Notes: generated by a model not told the origin, from the sequence alone. DNA of 6,333 bases from Bacillota bacterium (GCA_009781925.1 WQUU01000088.1:1-6333), one strand, 5' to 3'. Shown: positions 1-6,033, numbered from the stretch's first letter. A program made the numbers and translations.

Positions 1-2
1 CG

Positions 3-1724
3 GCCTATGTGTCAAAGAGCTTGACCGCCGTCTGCTACGGCAGCGCCATGACGGAGATCAAAATGGCGGTCAGCGCGGACGCCGGACAGACTTGGAAAAC
101 GTCCGCAGTTCCTGCCCCCGTCCCGGCGCAGGAGGGCTATGTGCCCTCCGCCTCCGCCTACCCGTTAAAAGTGCGGTTCATGGATAGCCAGCGCGGCTGG
201 CTGGTGCTGAGCAGCGGATACGCGATGGGCAGCCAGGAACCCTTTCTTTACACCACCGCCGACGGCGGCGCGACCTGGACAGAGTCAGCCGTTGACGGCA
301 ACTGGGGCGCGGGCGGCGGCATCACCTGCGTCGGCTTCTCCACAAAGGAGATCGGCTTTGTCGGCTACGGCGTATTCAACGACCTCGGCCCGGTGGTTTT
401 CGCCACCTACGACGGCGGAAAGAGTTGGAACGCGCTGACGTTTTCCCTCCCGGAGGAGTACAGCGCCGACTATAAATACGCCGATTCCCCGGTTTTTGAC
501 GGCGCGGACGGCATCATGCCGGTGCATGTGAGGGCCGATCCCAACGGCGGCTATACTGTGACGATCAATCTTCTCACGCCGGATTATGGGGCGACCTGGA
601 CTGTCGGCGATATCGTGACGCAGCCATCGGAGCCGGCGTGGACGGCGACCCCCTCGGACATGGCGGAGCCTAAGTACACGGCGCTAAACTATGACGGGCT
701 TGTGGCTCCGCCAGGATGGGCGCCTCCGGTTGGCTATAACGTGGTGGACGACGCGGCATTTACCATGGAGGTCTACAATGCTTTGGATTATGAGAATCGT
801 GTCGTCTGTGACGATACATCGACCGCGCTGGAAAATATCACGCTCACATTCACCGGGCCGGAGACCCTGGTTCTGAGAATCGACGCGAACGACTTGGGTT
901 GGCAGCTTCAGCAGACTCTCCCTTATCACCAGTGGGAGACGCTGGAAACCTTCAACCTGCCCAAAGGCACCTATTTGAAGATAGCAGGACTGTTCGCGGA
1001 CTACACCGCTAAGCATTTTGCATCCACGGCATCCACGGCAAATTCCGACTACAATTACAGCGTCCCGCTGCCAGATGACTACACAGGTAAAGTGATGTTC
1101 GGCGAGGGAGGGGCCGACGGAAATCCGATCACCAGCGTATACGACATGGCGGTAGCCCAAGCGGGCGTCCTCTCCGGCTGGCTGTTCTCAATCAGCCGCT
1201 ACTCCCCCGCCGATTATGAAACTTTTATCCGTTCGCTGGACGGCGGAGCCGCGCCCTTTGCGAAGGATGCCAACTACATCTACGTACTCAGCATGCCGAC
1301 GGATGTACAGGGCGACACCAACGAATACAGGGCGTTCCAGAGCGAAATCCCGCAGATTGAGGCGAGTTTCCGCGAGGCGAACGGCCTGGAGGGGTACCTC
1401 ACAGGCGCTTGGAACATCTCGTACGCGAAAGATTCCGCCACCGGCGCGGATATTTCCCTCCAAACCCTCTACGGCAGCGGGATCGGCAACGGAGGCACGC
1501 TGACCCTAAACGCGGACGGCACTTTCAGCAAATATATCGGGGTCACGGACGGCGACAAAAATACGCACGAGGGGACATATACCCTCTCCGGCGCGGGAAA
1601 TGACATCGCGTTCACCTTTTATAGCGGGCAGACGGCACAAGGTTTCTATCTGCCGCAGGACGGCGTGCTCCTGTTCCGCAATGGCGCGTCCGGAGCGAAT
1701 GAGTATTTCAATCGGGCAAATTAG
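3..1724 (+). CDS. Asp-box (BNR) beta-propeller protein with C-terminal lipocalin-like domain, 5'-truncated
   Basis: The reading frame is open to the left edge (Ala-Tyr codons precede the GTG at 9). That GTG has no ribosome binding site, and the protein starts in mid-propeller without a signal peptide, so I treat it as a 3' fragment. Counting from the GTG at 9, four Asp-box motifs S/T-x-D-x-G-x-x-W are visible: SADAGQTW (22-29), TADGGATW (83-90), TYDGGKSW (133-140) and TPDYGATW (190-197). Strands such as RGWLVLS and IGFVGYG precede the later boxes, as in BNR/Ycf48-like propellers. Residues 220-380 are unrecognised. Residues 385-460 (SGWLFSISRYS, then FAKDANYIYVLSMPTDVQ) resemble a segment recurring in clostridial secreted proteins. 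Residues 462-571 begin with GAWNIS and contain GTLTLNADGTFSKYIG and EGTYTLSG, typical of a small lipocalin-like beta domain. The protein is probably surface or secreted. No sialidase catalytic residues can be assigned, so enzyme activity is not claimed. TAG stop at 1722-1724. Confidence 0.85.
   Translation, partial: AYVSKSLTAVCYGSAMTEIKMAVSADAGQTWKTSAVPAPVPAQEGYVPSASAYPLKVRFMDSQRGWLVLSSGYAMGSQEPFLYTTADGGATWTESAVDGNWGAGGGITCVGFSTKEIGFVGYGVFNDLGPVVFATYDGGKSWNALTFSLPEEYSADYKYADSPVFDGADGIMPVHVRADPNGGYTVTINLLTPDYGATWTVGDIVTQPSEPAWTATPSDMAEPKYTALNYDGLVAPPGWAPPVGYNVVDDAAFTMEVYNALDYENRVVCDDTSTALENITLTFTGPETLVLRIDANDLGWQLQQTLPYHQWETLETFNLPKGTYLKIAGLFADYTAKHFASTASTANSDYNYSVPLPDDYTGKVMFGEGGADGNPITSVYDMAVAQAGVLSGWLFSISRYSPADYETFIRSLDGGAAPFAKDANYIYVLSMPTDVQGDTNEYRAFQSEIPQIEASFREANGLEGYLTGAWNISYAKDSATGADISLQTLYGSGIGNGGTLTLNADGTFSKYIGVTDGDKNTHEGTYTLSGAGNDIAFTFYSGQTAQGFYLPQDGVLLFRNGASGANEYFNRAN
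1021..1038 (+). repeat. 9-base tandem duplication inside the Asp-box gene
   Basis: CATCCACGG occurs twice in direct tandem and keeps the frame, encoding an STASTA stretch in a low-complexity linker (about residues 338-345, counting from the GTG at 9). It looks like a simple slippage duplication in a linker just before the SDYNYSVPLP segment. No functional role is inferred. Confidence 0.7.
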
Positions 1725-1735
1725 CGCGTAATAAG

Positions 1736-1767
1736 ACAAGGCCCCGGGAGCAATCCCGGGGCCTTGT
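1736..1767 (+). terminator. Strong stem-loop after the Asp-box gene, probable intrinsic terminator
   Basis: A perfect 14-bp stem (ACAAGGCCCCGGGA, 1736-1749, with its complement at 1754-1767) closes a GCAA tetraloop. It begins 11 bases after the TAG stop. The stem is very GC-rich and ends in A/T pairs, but the U-run after it is weak (TTGTTAAGG). It is therefore a plausible terminator or 3'-end stabiliser for the + strand gene rather than a textbook one. The stem also forms in a minus-strand transcript, so it could block read-through from the convergent ABC operon. Confidence 0.6.
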
Positions 1768-1798
1768 TAAGGTCAAAAACTTGACAAGAGCATGGAAT

Positions 1799-1860
1799 AG
1801 CTCCCTCAGTCAGGCCGCAAGGACAGCGTCCTGCCAGCTCCCTCATGGAGAGAGCCCAGA
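1799..1860 (+). repeat. Palindromic intergenic repeat, CTCCCTCAGTCAG type, copy A
   Basis: The element starts with CTCCCTCAGTCAG (1801-1813), continues through a small stem (AGGAC 1820-1824 with GTCCT 1828-1832), and ends in CCAGCTCCCTC (1834-1844) facing an imperfect GAGAGAGC. The same order of blocks recurs in inverted orientation at 1979-2039. I recall repeats of the general form CTCCCTCAGTCA...CCAGCTCCCTC...GAGGGAG as frequent between genes in Faecalibacterium/Oscillospiraceae-type genomes. That family link is from memory, not from a search. The terminal stem of this copy is degenerate, suggesting decay. Confidence 0.7.
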
Positions 1861-1865
1861 CCGTC

Positions 1866-1919
1866 AAAAAAGGGGTTTCACCTGACGGGACGCCCAAGGG
1901 GGCGTCCCCCACACCCCTT
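1866..1919 (-). terminator. Compound hairpin plus U-tract, candidate terminator of the ABC operon
   Basis: In the minus-strand transcript an outer stem AAGGGGU/ACCCCUU (1919-1913 with 1876-1870) encloses a perfect 9-bp hairpin, GGGACGCCC with GGGCGTCCC (1887-1895 and 1900-1908, 4-base loop). The outer stem runs straight into a run of U's (A-run at 1866-1871 on the + strand). That is the layout of a Rho-independent terminator for RNA coming from the permease gene, whose stop lies about 130 bases upstream. A further inverted pair CCGTCA (1861-1866) and TGACGG (1883-1888) could form a competing structure. It could instead be another dispersed palindromic element. Confidence 0.5.
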
Positions 1920-1935
1920 AATATTGGCCATACCC

Positions 1936-1966
1936 TTGTAGGGGCCGCCGCCCTCGGCGGCCCGCA
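1936..1966. repeat. TTGTAGGGGC-type hairpin repeat
   Basis: TTGTAGG leads into a perfect 9-bp stem, GGGCCGCCG (1942-1950) and CGGCGGCCC (1955-1963), with a CCCT loop. The leading TTGTAGGG occurs again next to the hairpin upstream of the ABC ATPase (5966-6000). Hairpins opening with TTGTAGGGGC and closing with a GCCCG-like end are, as far as I remember, common dispersed palindromes in Oscillospiraceae-type genomes. No T-tract follows on either strand, so it is not a convincing terminator by itself. Confidence 0.6.
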
Positions 1967-1978
1967 TTTCTGGGTTTA

Positions 1979-2039
1979 TTGCCCAGCTCCCTCTTCGAGG
2001 GAGCTGGTAGCGCTGCCCTTGCGCTGACTGAGGGAGTGT
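1979..2039 (-). repeat. Palindromic intergenic repeat, CTCCCTCAGTCAG type, copy B (inverted)
   Basis: Read on the minus strand it begins CTCCCTCAGTCAG (2036-2024), an exact 13-base match to copy A, and passes a small AGCGC/GCGCT stem (2009-2013 with 2021-2025). It ends in a perfect 11-bp hairpin CCAGCTCCCTC/GAGGGAGCTGG (1983-1993 and 1997-2007, 3-base loop). It starts less than 10 bases after the permease stop codon. Copies A and B face each other across about 120 bases, so the whole island could also fold as one large imperfect palindrome. Confidence 0.75.
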
Positions 2040-2046
2040 CCTTGAT

Positions 2047-5000
2047 CTACTCCGCCGACTTCAGCGAGCCCACCATGTCGATCTCCCGGAGCCTGCGCCG
2101 CATGACAAAATTGACCACCTCCGCGCACAGCGCCGTGAAGGCCACAGCCAGCGCGAAGCTGAGAGGCTCGATCACCCGGCGGAACATGACCTCGTCCACC
2201 TCCGCCCCCGTGGTGATGTAGCGGGTCAGAAACGCGCCGGCCACGAGGCCCAGCGCGATGCCGATAAAGGTCAGAATCCGGTTTTCGCGAAAAACCGTCC
2301 GCCGGATCTCGGCGTCGTAGAAACCCAAAACTTTCAGCGTGGCGATCTCCCGCTCCCGCTCGGTGATGTTGATGTTGATGAGGTTAAACAGCACCACAAA
2401 GGCCAAGCTCGCGGCGGAGATGATGATAAGCCAGACCACGGCGTTCATGCTCCGCAGCATGTCGCTCACGTTGTTCTCCAGTACCCGCAGATCCAGGAGC
2501 CCCGCGACGTTTTTGTCCGCCACGACCTGCGCCAAAAAGGTCTCGCGATCTGCCGCCGCGTCCGGGCTTAGGCGCAGCAGCGCCATGTCATAGCCGGGTG
2601 TGCGCCCGAAGGCCTTTTCATAGGTCTCCGGGGAGAGGAAGATGAGGTGGTAGACGTAGTTCTCCGCGATCCCGGAGATGGTGAGTACTGCGCTCACATC
2701 GCTGCCGTCGGTCTCGGTCGTCCGCACCGTGACCGTGTCGCCGACGCCGACCTGCAATGTCCGGGCCAGTTTCTCCGTCAAAACGACACCGTCGCCCTCC
2801 GGGAAGGGGATGGGTTTTTGGCTGGCCCGCTCCGCCAGGCGAAAGAAGTCCGGCAGTTTTTGGGGGTCTTCGGGGATGTAGAGCTGGATGCTCAGATCGG
2901 TGTAGGACACGCTGTCACTCTGCGCCGTCACCGGAATCTCCTGGACATAGAGGGCGTCCGCCTTGCCATGGAGCAGGCTGTTGAAACTGTTGGCATCCTG
3001 CGCCGAACCGGCCCCGGTCAGGGAGACCGCCGCGTCGTAGCGCTGGATGACGCCGAACTGGTAGGACGCGATGCCGTTGATGGCGTCTCTGAGGCCGAAG
3101 CCGGCCAGGAGCAGGGCGGTGCAGCCCAGTACGCCGATGATGGTCATAAAAAAGCGTTTTTTGCTCAAAAGCAGATTGCGCCCCGCCACCTTCTGGCTGA
3201 ATTTCAGCCGCCGCCAAAGGAGGGGGATGCGTTCCAGAATCACGCGCTTGCCCTTCTGCGGGGCCTTTGGCCGCATGAGCTCCGCCGGCAGGTTGGAGAG
3301 GGCGCCGTAACAGGCCGCAAAGGCGGAGAGCGTCGTCACGAGCACGGCGATGAGCAAGGTGACCGTGATGAGCAAGGTATTGCCTCCGAGCTCGATGCCG
3401 GGCATCTGATAGAGGATCTGATAGGCGTGCCAGATGGTGCTGGGGAAGACGGTCACGCCCGCAAAAATACCGAAGACCGCGCCGAGGAGACTGGCCGCCC
3501 CCGCGTAACATATGTATTTCAGCGCGACGCCGAACTTGGAGAAGCCCTGGGCCTTGAGCATCCCGATCTGAGTGCGCTGCTCCTCCACCATGCGGGTCAT
3601 GGTGGTGAGGCACACCAGCGCCGCCACCAGGAAGAAAAAGATCGGAATGATGCTGGCGATGGCCCCGATGCGGTCGGCGTCCGAGCCGAAACCGGCGTAG
3701 CCGGGGTTGTTCTCCCGGCTGAAGACGTACCAGCGGGGGGCCTTGAGGTCGTTTAAGGCCTGTTTGCCGTCTTCGATTTTCTGAGCGGCGTCGGCGAGTT
3801 TCGCGTCCGCGCCGGCTTTTTGGCTGTCGAAGGCCGCCTGGCCGTCCGCGAGCTGCTGCTCCGCGTCGGAAAGGGCCTGCTCTCCGTCCCGAATTTGCGC
3901 GGCGGAGTCCTGAAGCTTTGCAGAGGCCGCGTTGTAAGCGCCCAGCCCAGCGTTGTACTTTGCCCTGCCGCTGTTATACTGCGCCCAGCCCGCGTCGAGC
4001 TGGGCTTTTGAGGCGTCGAGCTGAGCCTTTGCCTGCTCGAGCTGAGCGTTCATCGCGTCCAGGGCGGGCAGCTGGGTTTGGAGATAGGCCAAAGTCGACT
4101 CATAAGCCGGGTCGTTTGGATCCAGCGCGGCATAGGCGGCGTCCCAGGCCTCCCGCTGGGCGGTGTAGGCGCTCAGATTGTCCTGATACGCCTGGAGGCC
4201 CGCGTCGTACTGCGCCTGGGATGCGTTGAGCTGCGCCCGCGAGGCGTCCAGCTGCCGCTTGGTGCTCGCCAACTGGGCGGCGCCGTCCGCGAGCTGCTGT
4301 TTGGCCGACTCTAAATCCGTGCGTTTTTGGTCGATCTCGGCCTGGGCGTCGAGGAGTTTTTGCCGGGCGTCGGCAAGCTTCGCCTCCGCGTCCGCTTTGG
4401 CTGTGTCGTAAGCCGTCTGGGCGTCGTCGATCTGGCGCTGCGCGTCGGCGTGGATGCCGTCGTAGCGCGCCTGGGCCCGCGCGGCGCCGAAGTCCCCGAG
4501 CTTGCCGACGCCCGCGTCGATGGTCTGGGCATAGGCGTCCGAGAAAGCGGAGAGCCCCGTCGTATCCGCGTCCATGGCGAAGAGCTCGGTGTAATATGTG
4601 TTGTCGAAGTCCTCCTGCGGCACAAAGACAAAGGCTGTGAGCGTACCGCCTCCCACGCTGGAGGCGCCCAGCATGTTGGAAAGGTACAGCGGCGACTCCG
4701 CAACCCCCACTACGGTAAAGCTCCGCCGCTTGAGCAAATCCAGGCTGGAACCCGTGTTGCTGTCCGAGACCGTGATCGTCTCGCCGATGCCCGCAAAGGA
4801 ATCGCGCCAGAACATGGAGCCGCCCACAACGCACTCCCCCGGATTTTCCGGCAGCCGCCCTTCGACGATGCGCAGAGTGTTCAGCGCTTTCCCGCCCGAC
4901 GCATCCGGCAGAGAGTGGAAGCGCGCGGCGATGTCCTGCTCCCCGGCGCGCACCAATAAATCCACCCGCTGGGCGGGCATGACCGCGGAGATGCCCGGCA

Positions 5001-5235
5001 GTTCCCGCAGAGCCTGCACGTCGTCCGCCGTAAAGCCCATGGTGGAGAGCAGGCGGTAGTCCATGAGATTGGAATCGGCAAAATATTGATCCGCTGTGCG
5101 CTTCATGTCCGGCCCGGTGGCGCGCAGGCCCGCAAAAAAACAGGCCCCCAGCGCCGTGATGGCGAAGATGGCGATAAAACGCGCAAAGCTCTGGCGGATG
5201 TCCCTGAAAAGGGTTTTGCGGAGGGAGCGTGTCAT
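2047..5235 (-). CDS. FtsX/MacB-family ABC transporter permease with long extracytoplasmic coiled coil
   Basis: This 1062-aa protein is two MacB-like 4-TM modules fused in tandem. Module 1 has TM1 at about 19-37, an extracytoplasmic domain at 40-520, and TM2-4 near 522-545, 568-595 and 620-645. Module 2 has TM5 near 695-715, an external domain at 720-928, and TM6-8 near 930-953, 988-1005 and 1025-1045. Each carries the cytoplasmic coupling motif after its second TM: EEQRTQIGMLKAQGF (551-565) and EREREIATLKVLGF (959-972). Residues 255-497 are an Ala/Gln/Asp-rich coiled coil in regular heptads, broken near 370-392 (LDPNDPAYES, LPALD), so probably an antiparallel hairpin. Only module 1 has it, so the complex would be asymmetric. 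The gene follows the ATPase after 7 bases and has no clear Shine-Dalgarno sequence, which suggests translational coupling. By family it should act as a type VII ABC system (efflux, lipoprotein handling or control of a cell-wall enzyme). The substrate cannot be read from the sequence. Confidence 0.93.
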   Translation of the reverse strand: MTRSLRKTLFRDIRQSFARFIAIFAITALGACFFAGLRATGPDMKRTADQYFADSNLMDYRLLSTMGFTADDVQALRELPGISAVMPAQRVDLLVRAGEQDIAARFHSLPDASGGKALNTLRIVEGRLPENPGECVVGGSMFWRDSFAGIGETITVSDSNTGSSLDLLKRRSFTVVGVAESPLYLSNMLGASSVGGGTLTAFVFVPQEDFDNTYYTELFAMDADTTGLSAFSDAYAQTIDAGVGKLGDFGAARAQARYDGIHADAQRQIDDAQTAYDTAKADAEAKLADARQKLLDAQAEIDQKRTDLESAKQQLADGAAQLASTKRQLDASRAQLNASQAQYDAGLQAYQDNLSAYTAQREAWDAAYAALDPNDPAYESTLAYLQTQLPALDAMNAQLEQAKAQLDASKAQLDAGWAQYNSGRAKYNAGLGAYNAASAKLQDSAAQIRDGEQALSDAEQQLADGQAAFDSQKAGADAKLADAAQKIEDGKQALNDLKAPRWYVFSRENNPGYAGFGSDADRIGAIASIIPIFFFLVAALVCLTTMTRMVEEQRTQIGMLKAQGFSKFGVALKYICYAGAASLLGAVFGIFAGVTVFPSTIWHAYQILYQMPGIELGGNTLLITVTLLIAVLVTTLSAFAACYGALSNLPAELMRPKAPQKGKRVILERIPLLWRRLKFSQKVAGRNLLLSKKRFFMTIIGVLGCTALLLAGFGLRDAINGIASYQFGVIQRYDAAVSLTGAGSAQDANSFNSLLHGKADALYVQEIPVTAQSDSVSYTDLSIQLYIPEDPQKLPDFFRLAERASQKPIPFPEGDGVVLTEKLARTLQVGVGDTVTVRTTETDGSDVSAVLTISGIAENYVYHLIFLSPETYEKAFGRTPGYDMALLRLSPDAAADRETFLAQVVADKNVAGLLDLRVLENNVSDMLRSMNAVVWLIIISAASLAFVVLFNLININITEREREIATLKVLGFYDAEIRRTVFRENRILTFIGIALGLVAGAFLTRYITTGAEVDEVMFRRVIEPLSFALAVAFTALCAEVVNFVMRRRLREIDMVGSLKSAE
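3745..4473 (-). repeat. Heptad-repeat coiled-coil region of the permease, with 21-base DNA periodicity
   Basis: This stretch encodes residues 255-497. Arm 1 has hydrophobic or aromatic residues every seven positions (315, 322, 329, 336, 343, 350, 357, 364). Arm 2 does the same (406, 413, 420, 427, 434, 441, 448, 455, 462, 469). At DNA level GCGTCGAGCTG lies at 3992-4002 and 4013-4023, and the near copy TGCTCGAGCTG at 4034-4044, a 21-base (three-heptad-turn codon) step. An identical 18-mer, GCCGTCCGCGAGCTGCTG, occurs at 3841-3858 and 4282-4299, 441 bases or exactly 21 heptads apart. This suggests growth of the stalk by duplication of heptad-sized units. Confidence 0.8.
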
Positions 5236-5242
5236 ATGCGGC

Positions 5243-5944
5243 TTACCAGACGATCTCGTCCACGGACAGCGGCTGTTCGTTCTTCGTGACGGCGTCCACC
5301 CGCCCGTCCCGCACCCGGATGACCCGGTCGGCGATGGGGGGAATGGCCGTATTGTGGGTGATGAGGATGACCGTCATACCCTGTTCCCGGGAGCTGTCCG
5401 CCAAAAGCTTGAGCACCTGTTTACCGGTCTCGTCGTCCAGCGCGCCGGTGGGCTCGTCGCAGAGGAGGAGCTTTGGGTTTTTCGCCAGCGCCCGGGCGAT
5501 GGACACCCGCTGCTGCTCCCCGCCGGAGAGCTGGGCGGGGAAGTTGTCCGCCCGGTCTTTTAACCCGAGCATCGAAAGCGTCTCCATGGCGTCCAGCGGC
5601 GTTTTGACAATCTCGGAGGCGAGCTCCACATTCTCCAGCGCCGTCAGATTCGGTACCAGGTTGTAGAACTGGAACACAAACCCCACCTGAGTTCGCCGGT
5701 AGGCGGTGAGCTCCTTCGCCGAATACTTGGCGATATCCGCGCCGTCTATGAGGACGGCCCCGGCGCTGGCGGTATCCATTCCGCCCAAAATGTTGAGGAT
5801 GGTGGTCTTGCCCGCCCCGGAGCGCCCCACGACCACGCAGAACTCCCCCTTTTCCACGGCGAAGCCGGCTCCCCGCAGGGCATGAGTCTCCACGTCCCCG
5901 GTTTTATAAATTTTGTCCACATTTTGGAGTTCTATGTAAGGCAC
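5243..5944 (-). CDS. MacB/LolD-family ABC transporter ATP-binding protein
   Basis: This 233-aa ATPase (from the GTG start) powers the permease encoded just downstream. Counting from that start, Walker A is GRSGAGKTT (about 40-48), the Q-loop is in GFVFQFYNLVP (Gln 92), the ABC signature is LSGGEQQR (139-146), Walker B is LLLCDE (159-164) followed by PTGALDDETG, and the H-loop His is about 197 (ITHN). All catalytic motifs are intact. FQFYNLVPNLTALENV is typical of the MacB/LolD/FtsE subgroup. I choose the GTG at 5944: GGAGG (5957-5953) sits 8 bases upstream, and the resulting N-terminus (PYIELQNVDKIY) matches the usual family start. An in-frame ATG at 5959 would add five residues but lies over that ribosome binding site and has none of its own. 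The stop TAA (5243-5245) is 7 bases from the permease start, so the two are an operon. The protein is cytoplasmic and membrane-associated. Confidence 0.95.
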   Translation of the reverse strand: MPYIELQNVDKIYKTGDVETHALRGAGFAVEKGEFCVVVGRSGAGKTTILNILGGMDTASAGAVLIDGADIAKYSAKELTAYRRTQVGFVFQFYNLVPNLTALENVELASEIVKTPLDAMETLSMLGLKDRADNFPAQLSGGEQQRVSIARALAKNPKLLLCDEPTGALDDETGKQVLKLLADSSREQGMTVILITHNTAIPPIADRVIRVRDGRVDAVTKNEQPLSVDEIVW

Positions 5945-5952
5945 GGCAATAT

Positions 5953-5957
5953 CCTCC
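5953..5957 (-). promoter_or_regulatory. Ribosome binding site that sets the GTG start of the ATPase
   Basis: GGAGG on the minus strand lies 8 bases before the GTG at 5944, ideal Firmicute spacing. The alternative ATG at 5959 overlaps this motif, and only CTACAATTCACG precedes it, with no purine-rich stretch. This decides the start in favour of GTG. Confidence 0.75.
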
Positions 5958-5970
5958 ATCGTGAATTGTA

Positions 5971-6000
5971 GGGCACGGCGACCTCAAATACGCCATGCCC
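5971..6000 (-). other. Leader hairpin at the predicted 5' end of the ABC operon mRNA
   Basis: GGGCACGGCG (5971-5980) faces CGCCATGCCC (5991-6000) across a 10-base loop. In a minus-strand RNA the single non-canonical position (5976/5995) becomes a G-U wobble, so all ten pairs form; in + strand RNA it is a C-A mismatch. The stem starts where the predicted promoter would place the first nucleotide. It is followed within 15 bases by the GGAGG. No U-tract follows on the minus strand, so it is not an intrinsic terminator of the protease gene. It may be an mRNA-stabilising 5' stem or simply another TTGTAGGG-type dispersed palindrome (that word is at 5966-5973). Confidence 0.55.
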
Positions 6001-6005
6001 CTTTT

Positions 6006-6033
6006 TGTATAGGTCACATCATTTAACCGTCAA
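6006..6033 (-). promoter_or_regulatory. Sigma-A-like promoter for the ABC operon
   Basis: On the minus strand TTGACG (6033-6028; consensus TTGACA, 5 of 6) is followed after 16 bases by TATACA (6011-6006; consensus TATAAT, 4 of 6). The start point would fall near 5998-6000, giving a leader of about 55 bases before the GTG at 5944. The -35 box overlaps the last codons of the protease gene, so the ABC operon can be transcribed on its own. No operator or riboswitch was recognised. A weaker alternative -10, TACAAT at 5970-5965, lacks a -35. Confidence 0.5.

Larger units (their letters stand above)
1725..2046. other. Convergent intergenic region filled with palindromic repeats, no gene
   Basis: This 322-base stretch separates the 3' end of the Asp-box gene from the 3' end of the permease gene. 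Short open frames exist on both strands, but none has a ribosome binding site or recognisable product, and they run through the hairpins. In order it holds a 14-bp stem-loop (1736-1767), a palindromic repeat copy (1799-1860), a compound hairpin with an A-tract on the + strand (1866-1919), a TTGTAGGGGC-type hairpin (1936-1966) and a second, inverted copy of the first repeat (1979-2039). Its likely role is to end transcription from both sides. The repeats themselves look like small dispersed elements. Confidence 0.75.

Noticed and set aside
684..1160. 158-codon minus-strand frame opposite the Asp-box gene
   Set aside because: Covered by the + strand frame with convincing domain content; no family resemblance or ribosome binding site.
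3..1724. Calling the first gene a sialidase
   Set aside because: Asp-boxes alone occur in many non-enzymatic propellers; the Arg triad and Tyr/Glu of sialidases cannot be identified, and the N-terminal part is missing.
1721..2027. Small frames of about 60 codons on both strands in the intergenic region
   Set aside because: They run through the hairpins and repeats, carry no ribosome binding site and encode low-complexity sequence generated by the palindromes.
1799..2039. CRISPR-like array, because repeats recur in a short region
   Set aside because: There are only two copies and they are inverted, with different palindromes between them; no regular direct repeat-spacer pattern and no cas genes.
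1799..2039. Insertion sequence with terminal inverted repeats
   Set aside because: The inverted copies enclose only about 120 bases with no transposase, and no clear target-site duplication is seen at the outer edges; a small palindromic element fits better.
2647..3756. Long + strand open frame (369 codons) antisense to the permease gene
   Set aside because: It lies inside the clearly real permease gene, has no ribosome binding site or domain, and its charged Gly/Arg/Asp/Glu-rich translation is typical of the antisense of GC-rich coding DNA.
4327..4959. 210-codon + strand frame and the 244- and 232-codon minus-strand frames overlapping the permease
   Set aside because: Out-of-frame shadows of the coiled-coil and TM regions; the Arg/Pro-rich or low-complexity translation mirrors the heptad repeats. 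No start signals.
5971..6006. Hairpin followed by CTTTTTG on the + strand as an intrinsic terminator
   Set aside because: No + strand gene lies upstream of it; the neighbouring genes are all on the minus strand, where no U-tract follows the stem, and the T-run overlaps the predicted -10 region.
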